63,054 nt of DNA from NCBI RefSeq assembly GCF_017744115.1, contig NZ_JAGHQW010000036.1:1-63054 (forward strand). Direction: 5' to 3'. Below the pieces are notes generated by a model. That model ran no database searches and had not been told where the DNA came from. It saw nothing but the letters and a program-made list of their open reading frames with translations. Within the stretch, counting starts at the first letter, position 1. The number at the start of each line of letters is the position of its first letter. The DNA is from Salinisphaera sp. G21_0. GTDB lineage: Bacteria > Pseudomonadota > Gammaproteobacteria > Pseudomonadales > Endozoicomonadaceae. Both the position numbers and the translations under genes were made by a program. Below, piece by piece: positions 53,647 through 62,823 of this stretch.

Positions 53647-54763
53647 AGACAATTATTTCTTGCTTTCTTACCCGCTCCTTCCCGTATTTTTTTATTAATG
53701 ACCTGAACTGGTCATAACTTAAACCCAACATTTCTGCTGCCGCTTTTTGATTATGCCGGCAGTTTTCCATGGCATGATGGACAAACGAGCACTCTGTCTC
53801 TGCCAGGACACCCTTCAATTCTACGACCTGCCCTTCTCTCATTTGCTCAAGCCATAATTCAAGCTGTCCAGTTTTATTGGTTACATCAATATCAGAAGAA
53901 GAGCTTCGATATTCTTCTTTGGATGTCTTTACGTCTGGCTTGTTCGATGTTTTTAATCCGGAAAGCCATGGAGAACTGAATGGGTCGAGCACAATGTCCT
54001 CAATGGGTTCACCCGAGATGCTATGACATACACTGCGTTCAACAACATTCTTAAGTTCCCGGACATTGCCAGGCCACTGATAGTTATCCAGAGTTTCAAT
54101 CGCTGAGCCTGAAAAGCCTGCAAAGCCTATGTCGTCTTCTATCTCTCCCAACTCGTGAGAAATTCGCACAGCAAAATGATTGGCAAGTAACAGGACATCC
54201 TCCTGCCTAGCTCGCAGAGGAGGGATAGCCACCACATCAAACGCCAGTCGATCCAGAAGGTCTTCCCTGAAGCGTCCTTCTCTTGCAAGCTCAGGTAAGT
54301 TTTCATTGGTTGCGGCTACCACCCTCACATCAACCTGCACAGGCCTGGAGCTGCCAACCCGGTATAACTCGCCATACTCCACAACCCTTAGCAGTTTTTC
54401 CTGCAGCCTTGGCCCCATGGTCGCCAACTCATCGAGAAAAAGAGTCCCTCCATCAGCCGCTTGAAAAAGCCCCGTTCTCGCCTGTCGTGCACCGGTGAAC
54501 GAACCGGCCACATGGCCAAACAGTTCTGAATCCAGAAGTTCATCATTGAATGCGGCGCAATTAAGCTTAACAAGATTCTGTTGCCATCGTGGTGACAGGT
54601 AATGCAAACGACTTGCGACCTCTTCCTTACCCGTTCCCCGCTCTCCCATCACTAATACCGGACGCTCATGGCGAGCATAGCGGGAAATTGACTCAAGCAT
54701 CTCAAGAAATGCAGGCGATGAGCCGATCAAAGTCTTCTTCCTGGAGGAAATGATGTTGGGCAT
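53645..54763 (-). CDS. pspF: PspF sigma-54-dependent activator of the psp operon
   Basis: A 372-residue enhancer-binding protein lacking an N-terminal receiver domain, as in PspF. The AAA+ domain has Walker A GERGTGKE, the sigma-54 contact loop GSFTGA (GAFTGA with Ala to Ser), Walker B GGTLFLDELA and the sensor region ATNENLPELAREGRFREDL. A C-terminal Fis-type helix-turn-helix (QKAAAEMLGLSYDQFRSLIKKYG) binds upstream sites. The frame extends to 54847, but MPNIISSRKKTLIGSS is the usual start. It is longer than E. coli PspF (325) owing to a linker at about residues 260-310. It diverges from the psp operon; PspA normally inhibits it. Confidence 0.93.
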   Translation of the reverse strand: MPNIISSRKKTLIGSSPAFLEMLESISRYARHERPVLVMGERGTGKEEVASRLHYLSPRWQQNLVKLNCAAFNDELLDSELFGHVAGSFTGARQARTGLFQAADGGTLFLDELATMGPRLQEKLLRVVEYGELYRVGSSRPVQVDVRVVAATNENLPELAREGRFREDLLDRLAFDVVAIPPLRARQEDVLLLANHFAVRISHELGEIEDDIGFAGFSGSAIETLDNYQWPGNVRELKNVVERSVCHSISGEPIEDIVLDPFSSPWLSGLKTSNKPDVKTSKEEYRSSSSDIDVTNKTGQLELWLEQMREGQVVELKGVLAETECSFVHHAMENCRHNQKAAAEMLGLSYDQFRSLIKKYGKERVRKQEIIV

Positions 54764-54915
54764 TGTTTTTGTTATTCGAAAGCTTTTGCGATTTAAACCA
54801 TTGTCTGGTCTATCAAACCACATAGTGGCCAAAAAGACCACGGTCAAAAATTGTCAACCCTAAACAGAAACTTAATAATTCTTTAATAAACAGCAGGTTA
54901 TTGTAACTTGTCAGG

Positions 54916-54932
54916 TTGGCACAGTTTCTGAC
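54916..54932 (+). promoter_or_regulatory. Probable sigma-54 promoter of the psp operon
   Basis: TTGGCAC gives a perfect -24 element, followed at the right spacing by a weak -12 (CTGA in place of TTGC). The site lies 44-60 bp before the first gene of the operon and opposite pspF, as expected. The spacing matches the E. coli pspA promoter, whose -12 is also imperfect. Confidence 0.6.
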
Positions 54933-54975
54933 CTGTTAAATGGAAAGTAAATAGTTAATGAAAGGAATTCTAAAC

Positions 54976-55314
54976 ATGAAAGCACTGCTTCAATCTGTTA
55001 TTGTCTCACTTGGTTTGATTAGCACAGTTGCTCTTGCCAATGAGCTGCCACTGTGGTCAGAAATGATTTCTGACACTGAAATGAAAGTACTGCAAACGGA
55101 AGCTATGGAGCAAATAGAACAAGAACTGATGAAAGAGCTGCCAGCAGATCTCGCCAGACATCACCAATTGATTAATGAGCACCTCTTTGATCAGCAGCCA
55201 TTAAACGAGACCGTTCAGCAAAATGACAACAACAGCCATTTAAACAAGAAAAAAGACGACAAACGCATTATTAATTTTTTGAAAATCAACCCGAATCAGG
55301 GGGCGCAGTCATGA
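54976..55314 (+). CDS. Small secreted protein heading the psp operon
   Basis: A 112-residue protein with a Sec signal peptide (MKALLQSVIVSLGLISTVAL, cleavage after LA near residue 21). The mature part is acidic and helical (EMKVLQTEAMEQIEQELM), then turns polar with a KKKDDK run. I know no family. AAGGAATTC precedes the ATG at 54976 (an ATG six codons upstream is possible). Its stop overlaps the pspA start by 4 bp, and the sigma-54-like promoter lies upstream, so it is probably PspF-induced and translationally coupled to pspA. It is not among the standard pspABCDE genes. Confidence 0.72.
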   Translation: MKALLQSVIVSLGLISTVALANELPLWSEMISDTEMKVLQTEAMEQIEQELMKELPADLARHHQLINEHLFDQQPLNETVQQNDNNSHLNKKKDDKRIINFLKINPNQGAQS

Positions 55315-55988
55315 GTATTTTTTCCCGTCTCAGTGACATCCTGAATGCAAATATCACCGCTCTGCTGGATAAGGCAGAAGATCCTGAAAAGATGGCTCGC
55401 CTGATGCTTCAGGAAATGGAAGAAACCCTGGTTGAAGTGCGCTCCGATGCCGCAGGTCTGATCGCCGATAAAAAAGATATCGAACGACAGCTGGCGAACA
55501 GATTGAGCAATATTGAAGAGTGGACCGCCAAAGCCAGACTGGCACTTGAGCATAACCGTGAAGACCTTGCCCGCCATGCTCTGGCAGAAAAGCAAAGATT
55601 GCTGTCAGAATCCCGGGAAAAAGAACAGTATCTGGCAGAAATGGAACAGCAGCTTGGCCGCCATGATGAAGACATACAGCGTCTTCAAAATGCCATGAAG
55701 GAAGCTCGCAAACGTCTTGAGTCTCTGCGCCTCAGAAGGCAGGTGAGCCAGAATCGTCTGAAAATGCGGGAGAGCACCCGGGAAAAGGCTCGGTTGCGTC
55801 AGGAAGCCAGGTTCGAAGAGATGGAAAGGGATCTGGATGCATTGGATAGCCAGTTAGAAGCTCAAGGTCTTGGTACTTCAGAACTTGAGCAGGAATTCCA
55901 GAATCTGGAAATGAACAGTGCAGTGGAACAAGAACTTGCCTCTCTAAAAGCATCTCTGTCCACAGAAAATCCTGAAAAAGCCGTTTGA
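55311..55988 (+). CDS. pspA: Phage shock protein A
   Basis: A 225-residue PspA/ESCRT-III family protein, long coiled coil throughout. It begins MSIFSRLSDILNANITALLDKAEDPEKMARLML, the diagnostic N-terminal amphipathic helix and motif. PspA binds the inner membrane under stress, limits proton leak and inhibits PspF. Length matches E. coli PspA (222). The start overlaps the preceding small secreted protein gene; pspB follows after 53 bp. Confidence 0.96.
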   Translation: MSIFSRLSDILNANITALLDKAEDPEKMARLMLQEMEETLVEVRSDAAGLIADKKDIERQLANRLSNIEEWTAKARLALEHNREDLARHALAEKQRLLSESREKEQYLAEMEQQLGRHDEDIQRLQNAMKEARKRLESLRLRRQVSQNRLKMRESTREKARLRQEARFEEMERDLDALDSQLEAQGLGTSELEQEFQNLEMNSAVEQELASLKASLSTENPEKAV

Positions 55989-56041
55989 GAATGGTTAAAA
56001 CAACAATACTGAATTGATCCAAAAAGGGAGTCACAATACCT

Positions 56042-56278
56042 ATGGAATATGTCATCGACGGCATTGTCCCCATCAGTGCCATTCTGATTTTATTCCTGTT
56101 CCTGCCCTGGCTTGTCTTCCACTACCTGACACAATTGCGTCAGGCCAGACAGTTGGATGAAGATTCTCAGGAGCTTTTTGAAGCCACTGTACACAGGGTA
56201 GAAGTCATGGAAGAACGAGTTCATGTTCTGGAGCGTATTCTGGACAATGAAGTTCCGGACTGGAGGACTCGTCAATGA
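56042..56278 (+). CDS. pspB: Phage shock protein B
   Basis: A 78-residue inner-membrane protein with one N-terminal helix (ISAILILFLFLPWLVFHYL) and a cytoplasmic coiled coil (ATVHRVEVMEERVHVLERIL), ending PDWRTRQ. Length and layout are those of PspB, which with PspC senses envelope stress and releases PspF from PspA. A GGGAG ribosome-binding site precedes the ATG. The stop overlaps pspC by 4 bp. Confidence 0.94.
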   Translation: MEYVIDGIVPISAILILFLFLPWLVFHYLTQLRQARQLDEDSQELFEATVHRVEVMEERVHVLERILDNEVPDWRTRQ

Positions 56279-56754
56279 GAGTGATCAGAAAAATTTTCAC
56301 TCAGCAAAAGGAAGGTGAAGCCTCTCCCGCTATCATGGGCGTGTGCAGCTATATTGCCAACCGATTTCATCTGGATGTTCTTGCGGTTCGGCTGAGTGCA
56401 GCAGGTATTGCTTATTTCACGTCAACCTCTCGAGCCATCCTTGCCTATATTGCCATTGGCGTTGTCCTCAGCATTAGCTCAGGAAAAGACACTTATCGAG
56501 GGCGTCGGGTCAAGAAAATAAAAGTAGATGTAAACTCTGAGTCGGCAGAACAAAACGACGATGCCCTTATTAATGATAAAGAAACAGCGCCTGGACTTTC
56601 TAAAACCTCTGTCAGTCAACTGGCCCGTAAAGTAACAAGACTGGAAAGTCGTCTGTCCCGAGTCGAGGACAGCGTAACGTCAAATCATTTGAAATTCGCT
56701 CGTGAGTTTCGAGATCTGCAATCTTCAGAAAAACCTGCCAGGCAAGAATCATAA
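56275..56754 (+). CDS. pspC: Phage shock protein C
   Basis: A 159-residue protein. Its PspC domain comes first (PAIMGVCSYIANRFHLDVLAVRLS), then a membrane helix (AILAYIAIGVVLSIS). The hydrophilic C-terminus (residues about 75-159) is longer than in E. coli PspC (119) and ends in a coiled-coil segment (KVTRLESRLSRVEDSVTSNH). It acts with PspB as stress sensor. No pspD or pspE follows; the next gene is oppA, about 200 bp on. Confidence 0.92.
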   Translation: MRVIRKIFTQQKEGEASPAIMGVCSYIANRFHLDVLAVRLSAAGIAYFTSTSRAILAYIAIGVVLSISSGKDTYRGRRVKKIKVDVNSESAEQNDDALINDKETAPGLSKTSVSQLARKVTRLESRLSRVEDSVTSNHLKFAREFRDLQSSEKPARQES

Positions 56755-56955
56755 CCATCCCCCCCCTGCTGATTAAGACAGATTGCAATACATATTCATA
56801 TCTGTTCTTATTGGCAAGTTGTTTGCTAACACAATAAAAAAACCACTTCGTACTTCTATATATCGCTACGTTGTTGAGCATGGATACCCTCCGGGCTTAA
56901 GTAGACTGTCGATACTTACTGCATAAGAAGACCATGAAAAGAGGAAGTAGCACCC

Positions 56956-58566
56956 GTGAAAATCAAACAATTCAAGCAACTTAAAGCTGGCTTGCTGGCT
57001 GTTTCTATTGCACTTTCCGGTACATTGCTAACTACTCCGGACAACGAGGCCCTGGCGTCCGGCACCCTCCGTATCGGCAATATGGGGGAGCCCGCCTCTC
57101 TTGATCCACACTTCATTTCAGGCACCTGGGAAAGCGGCATTGTTGGCAATATGTTTCTTGGCCTGACCACAGAAGCCGCCGATGGCACAATCATTCCCGG
57201 CGCGGCCGAAAGCTGGACAGTGTCCGACGATGGTCTTGTATATAAGTTCATGCTCAGAGACCACACCTGGTCTGATGGCAAGCCAGTGACCGCGCAGGAT
57301 TTCAAAATGGCACTGGAACGTATCCTGAAGCCTGAAACGGCTGCTGGTTATGCTTCCCTTCTTTACACCATCAAAGGTGCTGAAGAGTACAACACCGGCA
57401 AGGCAGGTCCTGAAGCTCTTGCAGTAAAAGCCATTGATGATAGTACACTCGAAATTACACTTTCCGGCCCGGCCCCTTACTTTATTGCACAGCTGGCCCA
57501 TTACACCGCCTACCCAGTGCCGAGTCATAAAATCGAAGAGCTGGGTAAAAACTGGGCAAAAGATAGTAACATGGTCAGCAATGGCGCGTTCACTCTGAGT
57601 GAGTGGACACCTAACGCTCAGATTCGCTTGAAAAGAAACCCGCAGTTCTACGACGCTGCGAATGTATCGCTGGATGAACTGGTTTACTACCCACAGGAAG
57701 ACCGTTCAGCTGTACTAAAGCGAGTTCGGGCTGGCGAGATTGATATTCAAACAGACTTTGCTTCTTCAGATCTGAAATGGCTGGAAAAAAACATGCCGGA
57801 CTACGTGCGCATCGCACCGTACCTCGGCGTTTATTACTACCCTCTTAACCTTGATGATGATGTGCTGAAAGACCTGCGTGTCCGGAGGGCGCTGGCGATG
57901 ACCATTGATCGCAAAATTCTCACTGAAAAAGTGTTAAGAACGGGTGAAGTAGCGGCATACAGCTTTGTACCACCCGGTACTGGTGACTACGGTTCATCTC
58001 CTGAAGTCAGCTGGAAAGGAATGACTCAGGCTGAGCGTGTCGCCGAAGCGCAAAAACTGATGAAACAAGCGGGCTTTGATAAGTCTAATGCACCTACCAT
58101 CCGATTGAGTTACAACACGTCAGAGAACCATAAGAAGGTTGCCATCGCTGTTGCTGCTATGTGGAAAAAAGCACTGGGGGTTAAAACCGAACTGTTTAAC
58201 ACCGAAGTCAAGGTTCACTACGACAACCTGAAAACCCGGGATTTTCAGGCTGCCCGCGCTGGCTGGATCGCTGACTATAACGATCCACAGAACTTCCTGA
58301 ACCTGATGGAAAGCCGTAACACTTCTCAGAACTACGCTAACTTCAATGACAACACCTTCAACGATCTGATGAGAAAAGCGGAGCTGGAAGCCGACCCTGT
58401 CAAGCGTAATGACTATATGCGACAGGCTGAAGTTATTGCCCTGAACGAACTGCCAAATATACCTATTTACCACTATGTATCCAAAAACCTGGTGAGTCCG
58501 AAGGTTGATGGCTGGGTTGATAACGCCTCCGATATCCATCGGGCCCGATACCTTTCTATTAAGTAA
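56956..58566 (+). CDS. oppA: Oligopeptide-binding protein OppA
   Basis: A 536-residue periplasmic binding protein, SBP family 5, close to E. coli OppA (543). The signal peptide (LKAGLLAVSIALSGTLL) probably ends after ALA near residue 34; there is no lipobox. Core motifs are GEPASLDPHFISGTWES, TWSDGKPVTAQDF, NPQFYDAANVSLDELVYY and GWIADYNDPQNFLNL. It captures oligopeptides and delivers them to OppBC. The start is a GTG with AGAGGAAG upstream. First gene of oppABCDF; a hairpin after its stop probably sets its excess over the other subunits. Confidence 0.93.
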   Translation: MKIKQFKQLKAGLLAVSIALSGTLLTTPDNEALASGTLRIGNMGEPASLDPHFISGTWESGIVGNMFLGLTTEAADGTIIPGAAESWTVSDDGLVYKFMLRDHTWSDGKPVTAQDFKMALERILKPETAAGYASLLYTIKGAEEYNTGKAGPEALAVKAIDDSTLEITLSGPAPYFIAQLAHYTAYPVPSHKIEELGKNWAKDSNMVSNGAFTLSEWTPNAQIRLKRNPQFYDAANVSLDELVYYPQEDRSAVLKRVRAGEIDIQTDFASSDLKWLEKNMPDYVRIAPYLGVYYYPLNLDDDVLKDLRVRRALAMTIDRKILTEKVLRTGEVAAYSFVPPGTGDYGSSPEVSWKGMTQAERVAEAQKLMKQAGFDKSNAPTIRLSYNTSENHKKVAIAVAAMWKKALGVKTELFNTEVKVHYDNLKTRDFQAARAGWIADYNDPQNFLNLMESRNTSQNYANFNDNTFNDLMRKAELEADPVKRNDYMRQAEVIALNELPNIPIYHYVSKNLVSPKVDGWVDNASDIHRARYLSIK

Positions 58567-58575
58567 CTGGACAGC

Positions 58576-58595
58576 CTCCTGCTATACAGCAGGAG
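58576..58595 (+). promoter_or_regulatory. oppA-oppB intercistronic hairpin
   Basis: CTCCTGCT-ATAC-AGCAGGAG is a perfect 8-bp stem with a 4-base loop, 10 bp after the oppA stop. It has no T tract. Such hairpins between binding-protein and permease genes commonly protect the upstream message or attenuate the downstream genes. Confidence 0.65.
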
Positions 58596-58679
58596 TGTGC
58601 TCAAAAGCTGTCGTGCGCCACGGATGGCCATGAAGAACAAAACGAAGAGGGAACTCCAGAGGAAAGAGCGAATTGTTCC

Positions 58680-59606
58680 ATGTTCTCCTATATTCTCAAG
58701 CGGTTGCTGACGGCGGTTCCGACGCTGCTGATCATCATTACCATCGCATTTTTTATGATGCGTATTGCCCCCGGTGGGCCGTTCGATCAAGAACGACAGT
58801 TACCCCCGGAAATTGAAGCCAACATTCTCAAAGCCTACGATCTGGACAAACCAGTCTATGAGCAGTATTTCATTTACCTTGGTAAGCTGCTTCAGTTTGA
58901 TTTTGGCCCTTCTTATAAATTCAGAGACTTTTCCGTTACTGAGCTGATTTTGTCCGGCTTACCAGCAAGCTTCCAGATTGGCGGACTTGCTATATTGCTG
59001 GCGACGTTTATTGGCATTGGTTTAGGAACACTTGCAGCACTTTATCAGAACCAAAAAACCGATTACGCCATTATGGGCGTTGCGATGACCGGTATAGCGG
59101 TTCCTAACTTTGTTGCGGCCCCAATTCTTTCCCTGGTATTTGGTGTCTACCTCGCCTGGTTACCGGTTGCAGGCTGGGGAGATGGCGCTGCCAGAAACCT
59201 GGTTTTACCCGTAATTTCTCTGGCACTGCCACAGATCGCTTATATTGCCCGACTGACGCGGGGTTCAATGATTGAGGTTCTGCACTCTAACTACATCAGA
59301 ACGGCAAGGGCTAAAGGAATTCGCGAACGCCTGGTGGTCATTCGCCATGCCATCAAAGGTGCTTTGTTGCCTGTGGTTTCCTATTTAGGGCCAGCGGTTG
59401 CCGCTGTGACTACCGGCTCGGTAGTGATTGAGTCGATTTATGACATTCCAGGCGTTGGCCGTTACTTTGTCAATGCCGCACTGAACCGTGATTATCCATT
59501 GGTGATGGGTGTGGTAATTTTCTACGCAACCCTGATTCTCATTATGAACCTGATCGTGGATGTGGTGTACAGCTTTCTGGATCCAAAACTGAGGGTTAGC
59601 GGATGA
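58680..59606 (+). CDS. oppB: Oligopeptide ABC permease OppB
   Basis: A 308-residue inner-membrane permease, same length as E. coli OppB (306). It begins MFSYILKRLLTAVPTLLIII and includes MMRIAPGGPFDQERQLPPEI and the EAA loop IRTARAKGIRERLVVIRHAIKG, which contacts OppD/OppF. Second gene of the operon, 113 bp after oppA with a hairpin between; its stop overlaps the oppC start by 4 bp. Confidence 0.95.
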   Translation: MFSYILKRLLTAVPTLLIIITIAFFMMRIAPGGPFDQERQLPPEIEANILKAYDLDKPVYEQYFIYLGKLLQFDFGPSYKFRDFSVTELILSGLPASFQIGGLAILLATFIGIGLGTLAALYQNQKTDYAIMGVAMTGIAVPNFVAAPILSLVFGVYLAWLPVAGWGDGAARNLVLPVISLALPQIAYIARLTRGSMIEVLHSNYIRTARAKGIRERLVVIRHAIKGALLPVVSYLGPAVAAVTTGSVVIESIYDIPGVGRYFVNAALNRDYPLVMGVVIFYATLILIMNLIVDVVYSFLDPKLRVSG

Positions 59607-60532
59607 GCAACATCATGAATGTGAACGATAAACTGGCCACGTTTAACGACAACTTTTCAGATTCAGCCGATTTAACTGAAGTTGTCGGCCGCTCTCTCTG
59701 GCAGGATGCCCGTATTCGCCTGATGCGAAACAAGGCTGCTGTGGTTTCAATGATCATTCTATCCATCATTACATTGATGGCTATTTTTGCTCCCTGGCTG
59801 TCATCTCACCCTTTTGATGAGGTCTATTGGGACTTTATTCAAGTGCCTCCCAACGTTGCTGAAGGCTTCTGGTTTGGTACCGATGAGAATGGTCGAGATC
59901 TGTTTGTCCGCACGCTCTATGGAGCAAGAGTTTCGCTCATGGTTGGCCTGGTAGCCACAACCGTGTCACTGGTCATCGGTGTCGTTTATGGTGCTGTAGC
60001 AGGCTATATGGGTGGACGTATCGATAATATCATGATGCGTTTTGTGGATATTCTTTACTCCCTGCCTTTCATGTTCTTTGTGATTATTCTGATGGTCATC
60101 TTTGGTCGCAACATTTATCTGATCTTTGTCGCATTAGGTGCTGTTGAATGGCTTACCATGGCCCGTATTGTGCGAGGCCAGACCCTGGCGGTTAAAAAGA
60201 AAGAGTTTGTTGAAGCAGCCCATGCCAGTGGCGTGTCAACGACAAAAATTATCTTCCGCCATATCATTCCCAATATTCTTGGGCCGGTGATCGTCTATAT
60301 GACACTGACAATTCCCCAGGTCATTCTGACGGAAAGTTTTCTCTCCTTCCTGGGTCTCGGGGTTCAGGAGCCTTTGACCAGCTGGGGCGTTTTGATTTCC
60401 GAAGGGGCAAAAGTCATGGAATCCGCACCCTGGATGCTGGCATTCCCGGCCACTTTCCTGGCCATCACACTTTTCTGTTTCAACTTCATTGGTGATGGTC
60501 TGCGCGACGCACTGGACCCCAAGGATCGATAA
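59603..60532 (+). CDS. oppC: Oligopeptide ABC permease OppC
   Basis: A 309-residue inner-membrane permease matching E. coli OppC (302). It has the N-terminal helix after RLMRNKAAVVSMIILSIITL, the GTDENGRDLFVRTLYGARVS motif and the EAA loop VEAAHASGVSTTKIIFRHIIPN, ending LRDALDPKDR. It pairs with OppB to form the membrane channel. Start overlaps oppB; oppD begins 2 bp after its stop. Confidence 0.95.
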   Translation: MSNIMNVNDKLATFNDNFSDSADLTEVVGRSLWQDARIRLMRNKAAVVSMIILSIITLMAIFAPWLSSHPFDEVYWDFIQVPPNVAEGFWFGTDENGRDLFVRTLYGARVSLMVGLVATTVSLVIGVVYGAVAGYMGGRIDNIMMRFVDILYSLPFMFFVIILMVIFGRNIYLIFVALGAVEWLTMARIVRGQTLAVKKKEFVEAAHASGVSTTKIIFRHIIPNILGPVIVYMTLTIPQVILTESFLSFLGLGVQEPLTSWGVLISEGAKVMESAPWMLAFPATFLAITLFCFNFIGDGLRDALDPKDR

Positions 60533-60534
60533 CT

Positions 60535-61566
60535 ATGAACGACAACATCATTCTTGAGGTCAAAAACCTCAATACCCGCTTCGATACACCGGATGGTGAA
60601 GTAGCTGCCGCCAATGAGATCAGTTTCACCCTGAAGAAAGGTGAAAGTCTGGGTGTCGTGGGTGAATCTGGTTCCGGAAAAACCCAGATATTTATGGCTT
60701 TGATGGGTTTGCTGGCAAAGAATGGCAAAACCACGGGTGAAGCTATCTTTAAAGGCCAAAACATTCTTGGACTGCCCGTTACAGAACTGAATAAGGTGCG
60801 TGGCGTTTCTCTGTCCATGATTTTTCAGGACCCAATGACGTCCCTGAACCCCTACCTGAAAGTCTCACGACAGATGACTGAAGTCCTGATTGAACATCAG
60901 GGCATGAGTCAAAAAGAAGCCCTGGAAAAATCCATTGAAATGTTGGAACTGGTAGGTATACCCGAGGCCCGTAAACGGGTTCATATGTACCCCCATGAGT
61001 TCTCTGGCGGCATGCGTCAGCGAGTTATGATTGCTATTGCGCTGCTCTGTGAGCCGAACCTGTTAATTGCTGATGAGCCAACCACCGCGCTCGATGTTAC
61101 CATTCAGGCTCAGATTCTGGACCTGCTCCATGACCTGAAAGACAAACTGGGTATGTCCATTGTGATGATTACCCATGACCTGGGTGTCATTGCCAGTATG
61201 TGCGATCATGTGATGGTGATGTACGGTGGTCGTGTGGTTGAAACCGGATCCGTACAAGCACTCTTCAGTGATGCTAAACACCCATACACCCGGGGTCTTT
61301 TGCAATCCATGCCGAGAATTGATGGTGATCATAATGAAGACCTCTACGCAATTCCCGGACAGCCTCCCAACCTTCAAGCATTACCACAAGGTTGTGCATT
61401 TCAGCCCCGATGCCAATATGCGACCGATCTCTGTCAACAGGAGCGCCCTCCAACCACTGAGTTTGATGCTGGTCGAACCGCTTCCTGCCATCAACTGAGT
61501 TCAGCTTTTCACACCAGCAGTCCTGTTAAAAAGAATCCTGTTCATGTCGTGGAGGGTGTTTTATGA
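60535..61566 (+). CDS. oppD: Oligopeptide ABC ATPase OppD
   Basis: A 343-residue ATPase with Walker A GESGSGKT near residue 41, signature FSGGMRQR, Walker B LIADEPTT and the switch His in MITHDLGV. The C-terminal oligopeptide-transporter extension is present (HPYTRGLLQSMPRI, then cysteines in GCAFQPRCQYATDLC that bind an iron-sulfur cluster in some members). Its stop overlaps oppF by 4 bp. Confidence 0.95.
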   Translation: MNDNIILEVKNLNTRFDTPDGEVAAANEISFTLKKGESLGVVGESGSGKTQIFMALMGLLAKNGKTTGEAIFKGQNILGLPVTELNKVRGVSLSMIFQDPMTSLNPYLKVSRQMTEVLIEHQGMSQKEALEKSIEMLELVGIPEARKRVHMYPHEFSGGMRQRVMIAIALLCEPNLLIADEPTTALDVTIQAQILDLLHDLKDKLGMSIVMITHDLGVIASMCDHVMVMYGGRVVETGSVQALFSDAKHPYTRGLLQSMPRIDGDHNEDLYAIPGQPPNLQALPQGCAFQPRCQYATDLCQQERPPTTEFDAGRTASCHQLSSAFHTSSPVKKNPVHVVEGVL

Positions 61567-62573
61567 GCGTTAATGTAAAAGTGCCAATCCTTACAGTAGA
61601 CAACCTTAAGGTGCACTTCCCCGTCGATACAGGCACATTCTTCACGAAAAATAAGACTTTGAAAGCCGTCGATGGTGTCAGCTTCCAACTTCATGAAGGT
61701 GAAACCCTTTCTGTCGTTGGTGAGTCTGGCTGCGGGAAATCCACGCTCGGTAGAGCAGTTCTGCAATTACTGCACAATACCGATGGGCAGGTTGTCTGGA
61801 TGGGGCAGAGCATCACCGGGCATTCCGTAAAAGAGATGCGCCCTCTGCGCAAACAGATGCAGATCATTTTTCAGGATCCGCTGGCCAGCCTTGATCCTCG
61901 CATGACCATCGGTGAGATTATTGCTGAACCGCTGGTCACCCATCATCCAGAGCTTGCCGGGAAGGCGGTCAGGTACCGTGTTCGTGAGATGATGGATATT
62001 GTTGGCCTGTTGCCACGCATGATCAACCGTTACCCCCATGAGTTCTCAGGTGGACAGTGTCAGCGAATCGGTATTGCCCGGGCAATGATTCTTCAACCCA
62101 GGGTGATCGTCTGTGATGAACCTGTATCCGCACTGGATGTATCTATTCAGGCGCAGATCATTAATCTGCTGGGAGAGTTGCAACAGAAGTTTGGTCTGTC
62201 ACTGCTGTTTATCAGTCATGATCTTTCCATTGTTCGTCACATCAGTCATCGGGTAATGGTTTTGTATTTGGGTAATGTTATGGAGATTGCTGACAAAGAT
62301 GATCTCTATAACTCGCCAAAACATCCTTATACACAGGCTTTGATTTCCGCAGTTCCGGCTCCGGACCCTGCGGTGAGAAAGAAGCGGGTAGTATTGAAAG
62401 GCGATTTACCTTCACCGATTGATCCACCGTCAGGCTGTGTCTTCAGGACTCGCTGCCTCTACGCGGACGAACAGTGCTCACAGAAAAAACCAGACCTTGT
62501 TGATTGTTCCACGTCCGGATTGAATCGGCGTCACCAGGTTGCCTGTTATAAAATTGAAACAATCGACGATTGA
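61563..62573 (+). CDS. oppF: Oligopeptide ABC ATPase OppF
   Basis: A 336-residue ATPase, the partner of OppD, equal in length to E. coli OppF (334). It shows Walker A GESGCGKS, signature FSGGQCQR (Cys at the usually basic or Gln position), Walker B IVCDEPVS and the C-terminal extension HPYTQALISAVPAPDP with cysteines in GCVFRTRCLYADEQC. Last clear gene of oppABCDF. Confidence 0.95.
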   Translation: MSVNVKVPILTVDNLKVHFPVDTGTFFTKNKTLKAVDGVSFQLHEGETLSVVGESGCGKSTLGRAVLQLLHNTDGQVVWMGQSITGHSVKEMRPLRKQMQIIFQDPLASLDPRMTIGEIIAEPLVTHHPELAGKAVRYRVREMMDIVGLLPRMINRYPHEFSGGQCQRIGIARAMILQPRVIVCDEPVSALDVSIQAQIINLLGELQQKFGLSLLFISHDLSIVRHISHRVMVLYLGNVMEIADKDDLYNSPKHPYTQALISAVPAPDPAVRKKRVVLKGDLPSPIDPPSGCVFRTRCLYADEQCSQKKPDLVDCSTSGLNRRHQVACYKIETIDD

Positions 62574-62788
62574 CCACTATGCGGGGTGATTTACTCCGCT
62601 CTTCAGTGCTTCTGATTAAAACCGAAATGCTGCGTAAAAAGTATGGCCTGCTCTATCCGCACCTCGAAGGCCCCGATGGTACGGCTAAACCCGGAGAATT
62701 AATACCATGTCTATGGAAGAACAAACAGAAAAGGAAGGAACTTGAAAATGAATCGGACACTATCTCAAGAGAAAACGACAGGATTTGA
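62570..62788 (+). CDS. Doubtful small frame after oppF
   Basis: A 72-codon frame overlapping the oppF stop; the first codon is TTG and the first ATG is at 62579. The product is basic and polar (KTEMLRKKYGLLYPHLEGPD), matching no family known to me. It could be a cotranscribed small protein, but there is no clear ribosome-binding site. The stretch from 62574 to the tRNA at 62824 holds nothing else of note. Confidence 0.2.
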   Translation: MTTMRGDLLRSSVLLIKTEMLRKKYGLLYPHLEGPDGTAKPGELIPCLWKNKQKRKELENESDTISRENDRI

Positions 62789-62823
62789 AAACACCCACAA
62801 CAGCGCTTCATAGTTAAGAAAAG

